64,000 nucleotides of DNA, from NCBI GenBank assembly GCA_965112735.1, contig OZ218963.1:2232001-2296000 (forward strand). Direction: 5' to 3'. The DNA is from Phaeosaccion multiseriatum (Eukaryota; Ochrophyta, other classes). This document shows positions 1-12,100 of this stretch, piece by piece (position 1 is the first letter of the stretch; each line of letters begins with the position of its first letter). Below the pieces are notes generated by a model. That model made no database searches. It was not told the DNA's origin and saw nothing but the letters and a program-made list of their open reading frames with translations. The position numbers were made by a program, and so were the translations under genes.

Positions 1-1085
1 GTTTCTTCCAGCTGGAGCGGAGCAACTTTGCCATAGCGGCGGTGGGAGCTGAGCAGCTTCCTGCTCTGAAAATGGCGTTGGAGGGTGCTATGAAGGACGC
101 CGAGTTGGATGTGGTCAAGTTTAGGGCGGACAAGTTCAACTGGACGTCGACATACTTTCAGGGCTGCAGGTACCTCAAGCTCAAGGTTCGGTGCTTTGTT
201 CACCTCAGCTCCATCTGCGTTGAGCTGCAGCGTTACGACGGAGACGCTCTGACCTTCCACATGGTGGTGTCTCGTTTTGTCGCCGCCTTTCGTGGCGCCT
301 ATGCGGAGGTGTACCCCATCGTCGGTACGTACCGCTACCCTTCAGGCGGTCATGTAAGCGCAAAAGCTCCAGCAGCAGCAGCAGCAGGAGGAGGAGGAGG
401 AGGAGGTTGTGGTAGTGCGCTGCGGGGCGCCTACGCTACTTGCGGCAACAAGCTGGAACTCAAGCTGTATCCGGAGCGCCCGACGGCGGATGAGAGCAGT
501 TACTTTCCCTCTCCGCCCCCTCCCCCAACATCGTCGTCGCCGTCTGCTGCGGCTGGTCAGGCCGAGAACGCTGCGAGAATGAATGTGGAGTGCCTTCTGA
601 CCATGGTCCGGAGCAAGTTCCTTGATACGCAGGCGGAGGGAGTGAAGTGCCTTGCGGGCCTGTCGGAGAGGGCAGATGTCCGCGGCCTCTTGTCTGCGTG
701 CGAAGGAGAGCTCAAAACTGCGCCCGAGCTGGCACGTATGCTCAAGTGCGACACTCCCCCCGCCATTCAGCGATTCGCGGTGGTCGTGCTCGCCAACCTC
801 TCGCAAGACGATGACAGCGATATGAAGCAAGTCATGCTGCGTCGAGAACACGGCATTGTCACCGCCCTTGTCGATGTCCTGTTTACGGAAGGGGCCGAGA
901 TTGGCGCCCAACGGGAGTGTGGGCGGGCGCTCGTGAACCTGGCTTCGCGGAGGGCGGCAGCCGAGACCATGAAGGAGACCTATGCAGAGGCCATGGATCG
1001 CCTGCTGGGCCTTCATCCTGACCGTTTTGAGGACCGGGTACTGCGCACTCGCTTGGAGTCGTTCCAAGAGCTGCTGCGGGTGTGA
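1..1085 (+). CDS. C-terminal part of an ARM/HEAT-like protein (partial, 5' end outside window)
   Basis: An open frame enters from the left edge (first full codon at base 3) and ends at a TGA at 1083-1085. There is no stop between the edge and the first in-frame GTG at 42, so the gene starts outside the window. The first ~110 visible residues form an alpha/beta-looking segment I do not recognise. A Gly/Ala/Ser/Pro-rich linker follows. The last ~170 residues are helical and hydrophobic with ARM/HEAT-like spacing (for example LLTMVRSKFL, FAVVVLANLSQDDDSD, CGRALVNLASRRAA). ARM-like folds usually bind proteins or peptides; a specific function cannot be given. It converges on the PLAA gene downstream. 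The coding frame is certain; the family call is tentative. Confidence 0.7.
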   Translation, partial: FFQLERSNFAIAAVGAEQLPALKMALEGAMKDAELDVVKFRADKFNWTSTYFQGCRYLKLKVRCFVHLSSICVELQRYDGDALTFHMVVSRFVAAFRGAYAEVYPIVGTYRYPSGGHVSAKAPAAAAAGGGGGGGCGSALRGAYATCGNKLELKLYPERPTADESSYFPSPPPPPTSSSPSAAAGQAENAARMNVECLLTMVRSKFLDTQAEGVKCLAGLSERADVRGLLSACEGELKTAPELARMLKCDTPPAIQRFAVVVLANLSQDDDSDMKQVMLRREHGIVTALVDVLFTEGAEIGAQRECGRALVNLASRRAAAETMKETYAEAMDRLLGLHPDRFEDRVLRTRLESFQELLRV

Positions 1086-1399
1086 GGGGCAGCCACGACC
1101 ACGGACCACGACCATTTACCGCTGCCTCGGGCACTTCAGTATCATTTTCCTTTTCCCCTCCTGATGCATGTTTTCTTCAATTCGCAGTTGTTCCGTCACA
1201 TGTCTCTTTCTTACCCCCATGGAAGGGAAATGAGCAGTTCATTCTGCAGTGTTGAAAAACCATGTTACATTGTTACACCATCGAACTCTCTGACTTTCTG
1301 TACCATCTTCACACAGCTTGCTGGCTGATGCAGTCGCTGCTTGCTGGCTGATGCAGTCGCTGCTACTGCCCGAAGCCAGGGAGAGAGAGAGAGAGAGAC
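1086..1399. other. Convergent intergenic region (two 3' UTRs) with a 24-bp direct repeat
   Basis: This is the spacer between two converging genes. It holds an imperfectly bounded tandem duplication of about 24 bases (GCTTGCTGGCTGATGCAGTC occurs twice, around 1317-1360) followed by a short GA run at 1381-1398. No ORF or RNA gene is visible. Confidence 0.6.
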
Positions 1400-4300
1400 C
1401 TAGAGACACCGGATCACCTCCTCAGCCGCCTCGGAGAACTCTGACCCACTCAGCGACCTGATTGTGTTGGTAATCTCCACGTCGGCAGCTGTGGACTTGG
1501 CCACCGTCTCCACTTTGGACGACTCCGAGTCCGCGGCCAGCAGGGTACCGAGTGCCACTAATGCCCTGTACTTGCCGTCATCCTCCATAGTGCTCGAGCT
1601 CAACACCTCCTCAATCACCGCCACGAGCTGCTGCACCACCGATGCCTCTGAGTATTCCGGTACATCACCACCGCTGTATGCCCCCGCCCCCCCCCCCCCC
1701 GCCACCACGACAAGCCAGTGCCATGCGCTCCACCTCCGGCGATGTGACGGCCACAGCCAAATTGAGCAGAAGCGATGCGAGGGAGAGGCGAATGGTCTTG
1801 TTCGTGCTACCCACGTGCTCGGCAAACGTGTCAAGCAGGGCCGGTGCGAACCGCATCACGAGCTGGCGAGGGGTGGCGGCCTTGAGCAAGTTTACAAAGA
1901 ACCGGATGCCGCACAAGATCACGCCCACGGACTCCCGCCCCTCTCCGCACCGCTCAAGCACGGCCTTGACGAGATTGGGCCCATCAGTGGGGCCACCCAT
2001 TAGCTTTGCCCCTGCTGGATGGACGGCTGCTAAGCGACACAAGTCGATGCAGGGGAAGACATCCTCCAGCGGCCATTTGGATACAACGTGCACCAGCATG
2101 CGCAGCTCGGCCGGGGTCACCTCCGTGGCGTGATACAAGCTCGTGTTGGATAGCGTCGTGGACAGAGAATTCAGAGCCTGCGTGTGGGCCGCCGAGAGAC
2201 AGCCCGGGTTGTCATCCCCGCCGGCCCCGCTCGCCGCACTGAGCTCCCGGATCTTGGCCACAACCTTATCTAGACTGCCTGTCTCAAAGGTGGTGTACAC
2301 CTTGTGCGGGAGGAGCTTTAGACTCATCGCCCGTGCCTTGGATGACGACAAGGACGACGGTGGCATGGGCAGAGAGGTTGCAAACCCCGTGGGGTCGCCT
2401 ACCCCGTCAAAGCCACCTCCTCCCGAAGCCCCTCCCCCTCCTCCTCCCGAAGCCCCTCCCCCTCCTCCACCCTCCATGCCCAACATTGGCCCACCCGGCT
2501 GCTGAACTCGTTTGGATATGTAGTCTGCGATCTGGCCCAGGTAAGACTGGGGTAACTCGTGTTTGTCAATGAAGGTTTGTGCCGTCGTGAACGGGTTGTC
2601 GCCGTTGTTCACGCCGATTTGCAGCTCTTGCACCTGTGGAAGCACGAAGCGAAGTAGCAGGCAGAGTTTTTTTGTTTTGTTTCAGGGTGTGGCGTGGCAG
2701 CAAGCACACCTCTGTCTTCCTCTTCTGATCCCCCCCCCCCTCCCCAAGTCCCTCCATCCATCCAACAGAGGAAATATCCGCCGCAATACCTCACCTGCCC
2801 CGCCGCTGCCTCTACTTCAATCTTGAAGACGTGGTCGTAGCTCTGTCCATCCAAAGACTCCTTGCTGGACGATCCAGTAACCTCCCCGATCTCCACCCAG
2901 GCTGCACTGCTGCTGCTCCACTGCGCCGCAATCGCCTTTGCATCTCTCTGGAACAGCTGCACCTGTCCCTCGCTGGAACCAACCTGCGCGAGCGAGGGGT
3001 GAATGCACAACGTCAATGCTTGGGAGGAACGCCTAGCATCAAGCATTCTTGGTGTCTTGTCTTGCCACACGCGAGCTAGACGGGCAACTAGACACATGGA
3101 AGCGACTTCAGGCGGAAACAGAGAGGCAGATAGATCGACAGGAGAGATGGATGAGGTAAGCGCCGTAGCGATCTCAGTCACCAGACCCCTGATCGCCACC
3201 ATCCGAAGCTTGCAACGCCAAAGGTACAGGGAGGCCGGAATCCCAAAAGCCAGCCTACCCAACCGAATCAAAACCATGCCTAATCAATACCTTCGCGTTC
3301 CGCCGGTCCCAGTGAGGTAGTTTGCTCACTTCGGCGTCGCTGGGGCCCTTCTGCGACTGGGTGGCTGCCTCTTTGACTGCGTCATCAAAGGCAACGATAA
3401 CATCCGCTGCCGCCAGACGTTGCGGATCGCGAGAAAATACCCGAATCACGTGATCCTGCAAGAGCCGGAGTTGGAGGGGAGGGCGTAAGTCGGTTGACAT
3501 CAAAGACGTGCGCTGTCAAGTTGCCCACTGTCAAGCTGCTATCAGGATTTCTCAACCCCCCTCCCTCGTCCCCCTTTTTCGAGCTCGTTCCCCACACACA
3601 CACACACACACACACCGCCTTGAGAAATGACCGCTCTCCATATCGGCCCTAAATCGGTGGAGTGGTGGGACTGCTTTCTATTGGCCCCCGGCCGGTGGGA
3701 GATGGAAGAAGATTTTCATCACACTTCCCCGCCCCCTCCCCCACTCCCTCGTCAACTCTTGTGCCCACCTGACAGCCAGTTGCAAAATCCCCATTTGGCA
3801 GCGCTACGCAGCACCAGAGCGAAGCCGGGTGGGCAATGGTCTGCAGGGCCTCTGATCCACTCCACACCATGCAGACACCGCTTTCGTCCACAGATACAGC
3901 TTCCTGCCCCCCCCCCTGGAGGACGCAGCCACCGAGTACAAAGGTTGGGTGTCCTTCCCGAGTTGGGGGGTGCTGCATCGAGGCCAAGAGATCTCCCTCT
4001 AGCGACCACAGCTTGACGCTGCCGTCATTGGACGTGGACATGAAGCCCTGGATGAAGGTCGGGTGGAGGAAGAGAGGGAGGAAGGGAGAGGGCCCGCCCA
4101 ATTGGAAGCGAGGCAGGAGAAAGAAGCGGTGCAAAGGAACGAGAGGGCCGATTTGTGGTTAGGATCGGTCAGGGCCGACCGCAGGTTTCCGCTTCCCCAG
4201 CTTCCCCACAGGTGGGTGGCCGCAAATCGAAGCCTCACCATTCCGGGCATGACGTCGAGACACCGCACCCCTGCGCCGTGGTCCTTCATGGACCTCTTCT

Positions 4301-5298
4301 TCTGCCCGTCCTGAGAGAGAAGGGGAAACAGTACACCAACACAACAGAGGGGAAGGGGCAGCGTTACGATACAACACGGTGTTGCGTTGGCTCTGCGCTT
4401 TCGTTCTTCGTACGGTTGGTATGGAGACACCTCTTCCGGCCAGCAATGTCTTTCGTTCTCTCCCTCCCTCATGCTCTCTCTCTCTCTTGTTGTCCTGTCT
4501 CACCTTGCCCCACAGCCTGATTTGAAAGTCCACAATCCCGTTACCCGACTGCACGCCAGTGCTCCCTGTCACCATGCCCCCGTCGGGCAGGCCAAGCACG
4601 CACACTGCATTTTCGTGTCCCTCCAAGGTGCCCACACAAGTGCCGCTGCCGTTTTCCAAGTCCCATAGTTTGGCTGTGCCGTCCCAGCTCCCGCTGAGGA
4701 GATAGCCGGAGGCGGTCCAGCTAAAAGAGATGATTCCACCCTCATGCCCCGTCAGGGTCCGCGTGCAGGTCCCCTCGTTGTCAAATAAGCGTATCTTCTT
4801 GTCCAAAGACCCCGTAATAATTGACGCCCCGCCGCCAACACCTTTGTCCTTGAGGCGCTTGGGTATTGCCGTGGTGGCCACTACCCAGTGATCGTGGTTG
4901 GCGAGCGTGGGACCCATCTCAAAGTACACCCCCCCTCCTGCTTCTCCCCCTCCTGCCGCTGCCTCGCTCGCCTTGGGCAGCCACACTTTCCCGGTTGCAT
5001 CCTGTGACCCCGAGACTATGGGGCAGTATCCGCCCACCGCGCTGTTGTCCATAGCCCCGACCTTATCCGGCAAATAGCACAGTGCCCTGACCTGTTGTTG
5101 AATACGCAGCACGAGAGGGAGGGAAACGTGTTACAGCAGGGAGGACGCCCGCTTTCCCTTCAATTTTATAAACAAGGAACGCGAGATGTTCCCTCCCGCC
5201 CGAATTGAACATCAAGTACTCACCGGGCCGCCGTGTCCGTGGATCTCTGCACTGAGCGCGAACTGCGCCCCGCTCACCCCCTCCATCGCGGTTGCCAT
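1400..5298 (-). CDS. PLAA: PLAA / Ufd3 / Doa1 homologue (WD40-PFU-PUL ubiquitin-binding Cdc48 cofactor)
   Basis: Seven exons read on the minus strand: 5298-5224, 5091-4504, 4310-4239, 4047-3769, 3455-3291, 2983-2795, 2633-1400. Every join has GT/AG and keeps phase 0. The predicted protein is about 866 residues. An N-terminal WD40 propeller (about 1-345; GHEGGIISFSWTASG, SGSWDGTAKLWD) is followed by a PFU domain split over exons 6-7 (TAQTFIDKHELPQSYLGQI) and a C-terminal PUL ARM-like domain. In this family PFU binds ubiquitin and PUL binds the Cdc48/p97 tail, promoting ubiquitin recycling and degradation of ubiquitinated cargo. The last exon is 1234 nt, one base too long for the frame. Reading breaks in a run of 14 C (1687-1700); dropping one base restores the PUL C-terminus to the TAG at 1400. 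The break is probably a sequencing or assembly indel. The start ATG 5298 is the first that joins the WD40 frame. The gene is divergent from the immunophilin gene. Confidence 0.93.
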
Positions 5299-5483
5299 GG
5301 CTGCTGCTCCTCCCTCCTCTCCACTATACACAAGGGTAGGGAGAGAGAGAGAAGAAAACAAGAAGAATTTAAATTTGAGCTGTTCCCCTTTTGTTCACCG
5401 CCCACCCACACCACCTTCCAGAACATCTTATACACAAGAACTCCTTCCCAGAAGAAAGAGGGAGTACTGCCCAAGGCAAGGCA
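5299..5483. promoter_or_regulatory. Short divergent promoter between PLAA and the FKBP-TPR-cyclophilin gene
   Basis: Only 185 bases separate the two ATGs, which face away from each other, so both promoters and 5' UTRs must lie here or overlap the neighbouring gene. The sequence has a purine-rich GAGAGAGAGAGAAG stretch near 5340 and an A/T-richer patch around 5366-5376. No clear TATA box is seen. Confidence 0.5.
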
Positions 5484-8400
5484 ATGTCAGCCATGGTGGA
5501 TGCGGGTCAAGATTGGATCGACATCTCTGGAGATGGGGGAATTTTGAAGAAGATCCTCCAGGAAGGTCAATTGCCTCCGCCTGGGGGAGAGGAGGCAGCT
5601 CCAGCCACCCCCCCACAGGGCTATGAAGTCGTCGCTCACTACACAGGCACGCTTGAAGATGGGACCAAGTTCGACAGCTCGCGGGATCGAGGACAGGTGT
5701 GGTGCTGGTGCGGAGAGGAACTGAGGATAGCGGAAGTGGAGGGGACTGAGGTATATATGTCTCTCGCAGTCTGGCATTCTGGGCGGGGGACATCAGCCAT
5801 ACAGTGTAGAAATTGCTCGGCTTGCTTGTGCTGCTTGTGCTGCTGCTCTTGGTGCTGCTTGTGCTGCAGCTTTTGCTGCTCGTTGACCAATCCCTTTTCC
5901 CTCTCTTGTGTCTTTTTGTCGCCGTTCTGACGGGTACAGGAGTTCAAATTCATGATCGGGCAAGGCAGTGTGATCAAGGGATGGGACGAAGGCTTTGCGA
6001 CCATGAAGAAGGGCGAGAAGGCCATCCTCAAGTGCAGGGCAGGTGCGCAGGGAGTGTTCGGCCCTCCCTCCCCCTCCCACTCTTACGCTTGAATGACCCC
6101 GTCTCCTTGCTGTACCTCTGTGTGATATATATCTGAACTGGAACTGCAAAGACTACGCTTACGGGGATTCGCCACGTCCGGGCGGACCCATCAAGCCTGG
6201 GGACACCCTGCTCTTTGACGTCGAGCTCATCGACTTCCACCCCAAGAAGAAGGAAATGTGGGAGTTGAGCCCTGCCGAGAAGCTCAAGGAGGCCCAGAAA
6301 CTCAAAGAGGAGGGAACAGGTCCGTCCTTGCTTTGGTTTGGGGTGTTTGCGAAAAAAGAGCCTATTTTGGTCTCACTTTGGGTAGCAGGTTGCCTCACAC
6401 TCAAGACGCGTATGAGACAAGGTCGTTCCGTGCTCAGTTGCTGCTGCTGCTTGCTCCAGTCTTATTCAAGGAGAAGTCGTTCGATGCGGCGGCAGCCAAG
6501 TACGCAGAAGCAGTCAAATACGCGGAGGGGGGGAAGGAGGACTTTGATAGCAGCGACGACGGAGAGGAGGGCGCGGAAACCTCCAAGACCGAAGGGAGCA
6601 GCGGGACGGAAGCTGCCACGCTCGTGCTTTCCTGTCTGCTTAACGCGGCGCAATGCCACCTCAGCTCCAAGAACTGGGGAGAGGCGGCGGCAACGGCCAG
6701 CAAGGCGCTTGACAAGGACGGGGAGAGCGTCAAGGGCCTATACAGGAGGGCAGTGGCAAGGAGGCATATGGGCCTGATGGACGAGGCCAAAGCCGACCTG
6801 CTCGTGGCGTACAAGCTAGACGGAGGCAACAGCGCAGTCAAGAAGGAGCTGCAGGTCATCAAGGAGATGGTTAAAGAGGCCAAGAGGAAAGAAAAGCAGG
6901 CCTTCGGAGGACTCTTCGGAAAGGTATATGGGTTCTCTCCTTTCCCCCCTAAAGCACTCATCATGGGTGCATCGCTTTTTGTTGGGTACAGGGAAGAGGA
7001 CCGCAAGGGTGGGGCTCATCGAACATAAGGTCAACGGGACATACTCAACCTGCCTTGTCTCATTCTTCTCTTCCCCTCCCTCTCTTTTGTGTTTGTGCCT
7101 CCCAGGTGTCCATGTACGGCGACAAAGAGGAGCTGGCGGTGGCCTCGGGACCGCTGGAGAGCGACCCCAAGGTCTTCTTCGACATCACTATTGGTGCGTA
7201 GCCCTGAAAAACTATACGGTGCTTACTACCTTTAGTTTCTTGTTGAGCTACTCACGGGCCAGAGTCCGTCAAGCCCGTCCCTCTGGAACCCTCACGCCAG
7301 CCTCTCGCCCCTCTTCCTTCCCTTTGCCCTCGGTACCCAACTGTGTGCTCGATGTGCGGCGTGTGGAGCACAGGCGGAGAAGCAGCGGGCAGGATTGTCA
7401 TGCAGCTCTTCGCAGGCTGCTGCCCCAAAACCGCAGAGAACTTTCGCCAGCTGTGCACCGGACAGAACGCCGGCAAGCACTACAAGGGCTCCACTTTCCA
7501 CAGAGTCATCAAAGACTTTATGTTACAGGGGGGAGGTGCGTTGAATGCTTTGTGTTGCGTTCAGTTGTGTTCCCTCCTTTTGTGGACCGTGGCAGTGGCA
7601 GGTCCTCATTGCCTTTCCTTTTGAGCAATGCTGTCTTATCTGTGCTTCTGCTCTTGTTTGTGTCATACATAACGTGTCTTCCATGCATTGATAAGCGTTG
7701 GCCTGCCTCCCTGTTCTTGTTGGTGTTGTTGTGCGCTAATCTACTTGTACCTCCTCCTCCTCCTCTTGTTGCCCTGTCCTCCCTTCGTGTGTGTACACCG
7801 TGCTTGACATACACAGACTTTACGCGCGGGGACGGAACGGGTGGCGTGTCCATTTACGGCGAAAAGTTCAAGGATGAAAACTTTGTGATGAAGCACACGG
7901 AGGCCGGGCTGCTGAGCATGGCCAATGCAGGGCCCAACACGAATGGCTCCCAGTTCTTCATTACCGTCACTGACACCCCTCATCTCGGTACGGACAACAT
8001 GCGGGCAACGGGCACGTCATGTTGCGGGGAAGACGCTTTCCTTGCGGGGGGGGGGGGGGGGGGCTTTCGTCCCCGGGGGGTACGGGCGGGGGGGAGGAAG
8101 CAAGTTGGTCTCTGGTGTGGGGGTGAGAGGAGGGGGCACCAAGGATTGATGAGGGTGGGGTAGGTGGTGTGAATTGTTCCCATCTTCTCCGGACCTGTAG
8201 AAAAATGTGTGTTTGTGTATTTTGTAGCTATTTCTTGTTGTTCCCTTCTGTGCAATCGCAAACCTCGCTCGCGTCGCGTTGGACGCCACCTACGAACACG
8301 ACACACACACACACACCACACACACCACACACACCCTATCCTATGATCTCTGACCCCTGACTGACTGACTGACTGGCCGTGCGACGAACCAACCTCTCCT

Positions 8401-8647
8401 GCCTTTGCTCACGGGTGTTCTGTCTTTGAAATGCACAGATGGAAAGCACGTTGTGTTCGGCAAGGTAGTGGAGGGGATGGACTTGGTGAAGCGGATCGAA
8501 CTGCTGGACACTGAGAACGACAAGCCCAAGGAGGACGTGGTCATTGCGGATTGCGGAGAGATGCCGGCGGGGACGGGGTCGGACAGAGAGGGAAGTGAAG
8601 AGACCACAGCAGCAGCAGCAGAAGAAGAGCCGATGGCGGAAGACTAA
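5484..8647 (+). CDS. Dual-family immunophilin: FKBP - TPR - cyclophilin fusion
   Basis: Eight exons: 5484-5696, 5940-6042, 6152-6319, 6460-6923, 7106-7193, 7374-7535, 7817-7987, 8439-8647. All are GT-AG with matching phases and give 525 residues. Residues ~20-137 form a complete FKBP12-type prolyl isomerase ([33 protein letters not shown]). Residues ~150-315 are three TPRs with all carboxylate-clamp residues ([28 protein letters not shown]), as needed to bind Hsp90/Hsp70 EEVD tails. Residues ~340-505 are a complete cyclophilin ([31 protein letters not shown]) with catalytic Arg. The Trp contacting cyclosporin in CypA is His here ([12 protein letters not shown]), as in Cyp40. The tail is acidic and ends [18 protein letters not shown] fusions are known from Toxoplasma (FCBP-type dual immunophilins) but are rare. 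No stop or fresh promoter separates the halves. No signal peptide is seen, so it is probably cytosolic. Confidence 0.93.
8041..8337. repeat. Low-complexity intron 7 of the immunophilin gene: G-run and CA microsatellite
   Basis: The last intron (7988-8438) contains a G homopolymer near 8046-8062 and other G-rich stretches (8080-8160) on the coding strand. It then has a CA repeat at about 8299-8337 and a short CTGA repeat just after (8355-8373). These are simple repeats with no coding content. The G-runs could form quadruplexes in the pre-mRNA. Confidence 0.7.
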
Positions 8648-9123
8648 CGTACGCGGACCACAGTGTGGGGAATCGTTCATTGGATGGAGTTGTTTCAAGG
8701 AGCAGGGATTGAATTCTTTCGCTCCATCTGCCCTGTTTCCTCTTTTTCGTAGCTTGTGTATTTCCCGTCCGGGAAACCAGAGAGGGATTCCATTATGCGC
8801 CGTTGTCGCACCTTTCTCGAAAGGCTCCTCTATGCTGCCTGAGACAGCAGACGGGGTGCCCTTGTCTCCGAGGGGCAGCAGCAACCTACACTCACTTCTG
8901 TGTTTGCCGCGCACATTTCTCACGTTTCGTCGCTTCTGCCGTACACAAAGCGTGTGTTCGTAATTAATAGTGGAACTAAAAATGAAGAAGGAAAAAAAAA
9001 GGGTAACCCATGCGCTCTTTCCCCGCCCGTAGGTAGGCAGTTGGTCATCTTCCGCGCCCCTCCTCTCCCCAACCCCACAGTACACCCACGGGCGCCAACG
9101 AACCTTTCCCTCATGACCCCTTC
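8648..9123. other. Convergent 3' region, no gene seen
   Basis: This is the spacer between the stop codons of two converging genes. Moderately AT-rich stretches (8960-9000, including an A8 run) may hold cleavage/polyadenylation signals for the plus-strand gene. No RNA gene or ORF with family resemblance is seen. Confidence 0.5.
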
Positions 9124-9141
9124 TCACTCCCTGCTCACATT

Positions 9142-9172
<31 letters not shown>

Positions 9173-12100
9173 GCGGTGGTGGTGCTGCTGTTGCCCTCAT
9201 CAGCGCCCCTAAAGGCTCTGCGCAGCAATTGCATCAGCGGGGAGAGAGGGCTGGCGCTGGTGACGCCTCTGCTTTGAGTGGAATCTGAAGCGCTGCTGCT
9301 GCTGCTGCTGCCACTGGCAGTAGTGACACTCTCGGCCCCAGCCGTGGGAGCTTCTCCTGCTGCAGCGGGAAGCGCATGTGCGTGCGCCTCTGATCTCGTA
9401 GATGCCATAGCTGCTGCAGACGAGCCTCGCACCGCCACTGGCGACGCCGCCGCCGATAAAGCACCATCACCACCTGCTGCAGGACGGACAGGTGCTGGCG
9501 TTGATGCTGGGCGCTGTGCCACTACTGGTGCTGTTGCTGTCGCCGCTTCCGTGCTTCCAGCGGCGGTCTGCGGGCGTTCCACGCCTCTTGCGGTGTCTCG
9601 TAGAGGCACAATAGCGTGGATGTGAATGTCAATGTTGCTAGCCTGAGTAGGAGCGGAGGTGATGAGCTGCCGAAAGACATGGTCTGGCGATAACGACCTC
9701 TCAGGCCGCCTTGGCACCAAGTGCGCGTTGGGTCCCACTACCCTGGTGGTCCTCTGATTCCTCACACTCGCATCACTTCCGCTGACGCCTCTGCTTCCAT
9801 CTCTCCAGCCACGCGTTTCCCAATGCACCACCCGCGGCCTTCGGTTTCCAGTCCTGTCGCCGCCGACATCAGGCGTCCTACTTCCCCTACCAACGCGAGC
9901 ACGAGAAGACGCCGCTGGCGATGTGCGCGCAGCTGCTTCTCCTTCCACTTCCCCTTCTCCTGCCGTTGCTATTGCTACTTGATCCCTTCCTCCGATGCCA
10001 TCCTCTTCGGTCTCGCTGAGGTGCACCAAGTGGGGAGCCAAATCTGTTAGCATTCTTCCCAACCGATCCAAGAGGGGCGCTACGTCGCGGGCCAGTGCAA
10101 GCCTGTTGCTGCTGCTGCCGCTGCGGCTGCTTCCAGCATCGACACCACCAGTCCCGCTTCGGAGTGGCTCCTCCTCTCCCTCTCTTTCTTCCTCCGTCGG
10201 CCATGCTGTAGGCATCTCTGACCTGTTGTCTCGCCTGCCACGACTGCTATTTGGCCTGTAGCAGCGGTGCGGCCACGGCAGATTCTTAGCCCGGACACCG
10301 CGACCATTCCCTCGGGTATTGGCGCCACCGCTGGTAGTGCCTGCTGCTGCTGTTACTCTTGCTGCTCCTGCTGCCCCTCCTTCAGACTCGCCGATATCGT
10401 CCTCTTCCTCATCCTCCTCACCAACTTCTTCGAGATCGGGCACGTACATGTCTGCCAAACTACGCACGAGGGGCTGGATCTGCCCCAGCATATTCTCCAC
10501 ATCAGGAAGCAGCACCCTGCAAATAACCGCAACAAAAGAAGAAAATGGTTCGTCTCGGCATGGCGGATAGAAAAAAAAGGGGGGGGATGAAGGGAACAAC
10601 CCTCAAATCCTCGCGTGAAAAACTCCCGCACCCCACATATATACCCCTTATTGGTGCGTATTACGCACCTGACATCGTCAACACCAGTGACGGGGGCGCC
10701 CTGCTCAAGTGACTGCGGGTAGGGCGACACGTGGAGGGGTGAGGGCGAGTGCAGAGTGCGCGTCCGGAAGGGCGAAATCCGAGGCGAGTCCCACGAGAGC
10801 CACTCATCCCACCTGTCCGGCCACCCGTTGTAGTGGACGAGCATCCTGCAGGAGTAAGCAACAGGGTGCGAGCGAGCGAGCGAATGTGTGTGTGTGAGGG
10901 GGGTGCGTGTTAAGCAACAAGGGAGAGAGAAACGAGCTGCGAAAGTAGACGCCAACACGTGCCCTCGGCAGTCCCCTGATAGGCCAAACTCTCGATGCAA
11001 CATGCCGCCTTCCTCTTGGGATCCCCACACTCTCCCTCTCTTGCGGTTGCCAAATATCCCCACGCTATTGCACTCACTCGCTATCGCCATTGAAGGTCCG
11101 AATTTCGATGATGGTTGCCTCCAGCCATTGGTTCACAGAGTCCTTCACGTCGAGCCATTGGCCCACAAAGAAGCGTCGCCCGGCGAACCTCCTGCGCGAA
11201 AGATTGACCATCGCAGCACTGCTCGCACGCTCGTCTCCTCCTTCGCTCACGAGACTGAGCAGTGCGGAGTCTTCCTCGTCTCGCTCCTCCTCCTCCTCAT
11301 CCTGCTCCTCCTGCTCCTCCTCCTCCTCGTCGTCGTCGTCTTCCCCTCCGCCTTGCTCGTCCTCATCGTCCTCGTCCTCGTCCTCGTCCCCCCCTTCATC
11401 TTCATCAGCCTCCTGCTGCGCTTCCTGACCACCACCGACCTCGACAGTCAAGTCTGGCTGAGAGGGCCTGGCGACGCCGAGGCTGGCTTCGCGTGCCTCT
11501 CTCGGTCGTCCCTCCACGTCTGCGCCCGGCTCGGCTGCGGCCACTTCACCTCTACAACCTCCCCCCATTTCTGATTGTGACTCTGCTGCTGAGACCACAT
11601 TTATCGACGATTCTTCTCCTTCGCTGGCAGCGACTCCTCCCCCCTCCCCTGTTCTCCCTTGGTTCCCCCGTTCCAAGCCTGCCTCCTCCCCTGGCATGCC
11701 GCTCAGGCCTGACATCATGGTGTGCAGTGTCAGCAGCCCCTGCCTCAGGTGTTCCAGCCCACCACCGCCACCGCCAGCGTCCTCCCCCTCCTGCTGCCGC
11801 TGCTGCTGCTGAGTGGTGCCTGGACTGAGGCGCATGGGCCTACCCCCTGCCTGCGGCATGAGCGCCAACGCCGGCATCATCATCCCTGCTGCTGCCATAG
11901 GGCCCATCATTCCGCCAGCAGCGGAAGCATCCGCACCAGCACCGGCACGACCCCGGCCTCCTCCTGCTCGAGGACCCATTGCCTGCGGGGAAGCTGCCTG
12001 CTGGGCCTGCGGAGCAGCCGAGGCCCCGCCCTCGTTGACCTCACTCGGACGGGGCCTCACCACCATGTGCATAGCATGACCCGTTTGGACATTGTGGTCG

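Noticed and set aside
6928-8163. 411-residue plus-strand ORF overlapping the immunophilin gene
   Set aside because: It reads through four introns in frame by chance; only the parts matching cyclophilin exons have family similarity, and splicing explains them better.
10888-11574. 228-residue plus-strand ORF with apparent hydrophobic helices
   Set aside because: The Leu/Val runs come from the antisense of the acidic D/E tract of the UBL protein, which is supported by splicing and domain evidence.
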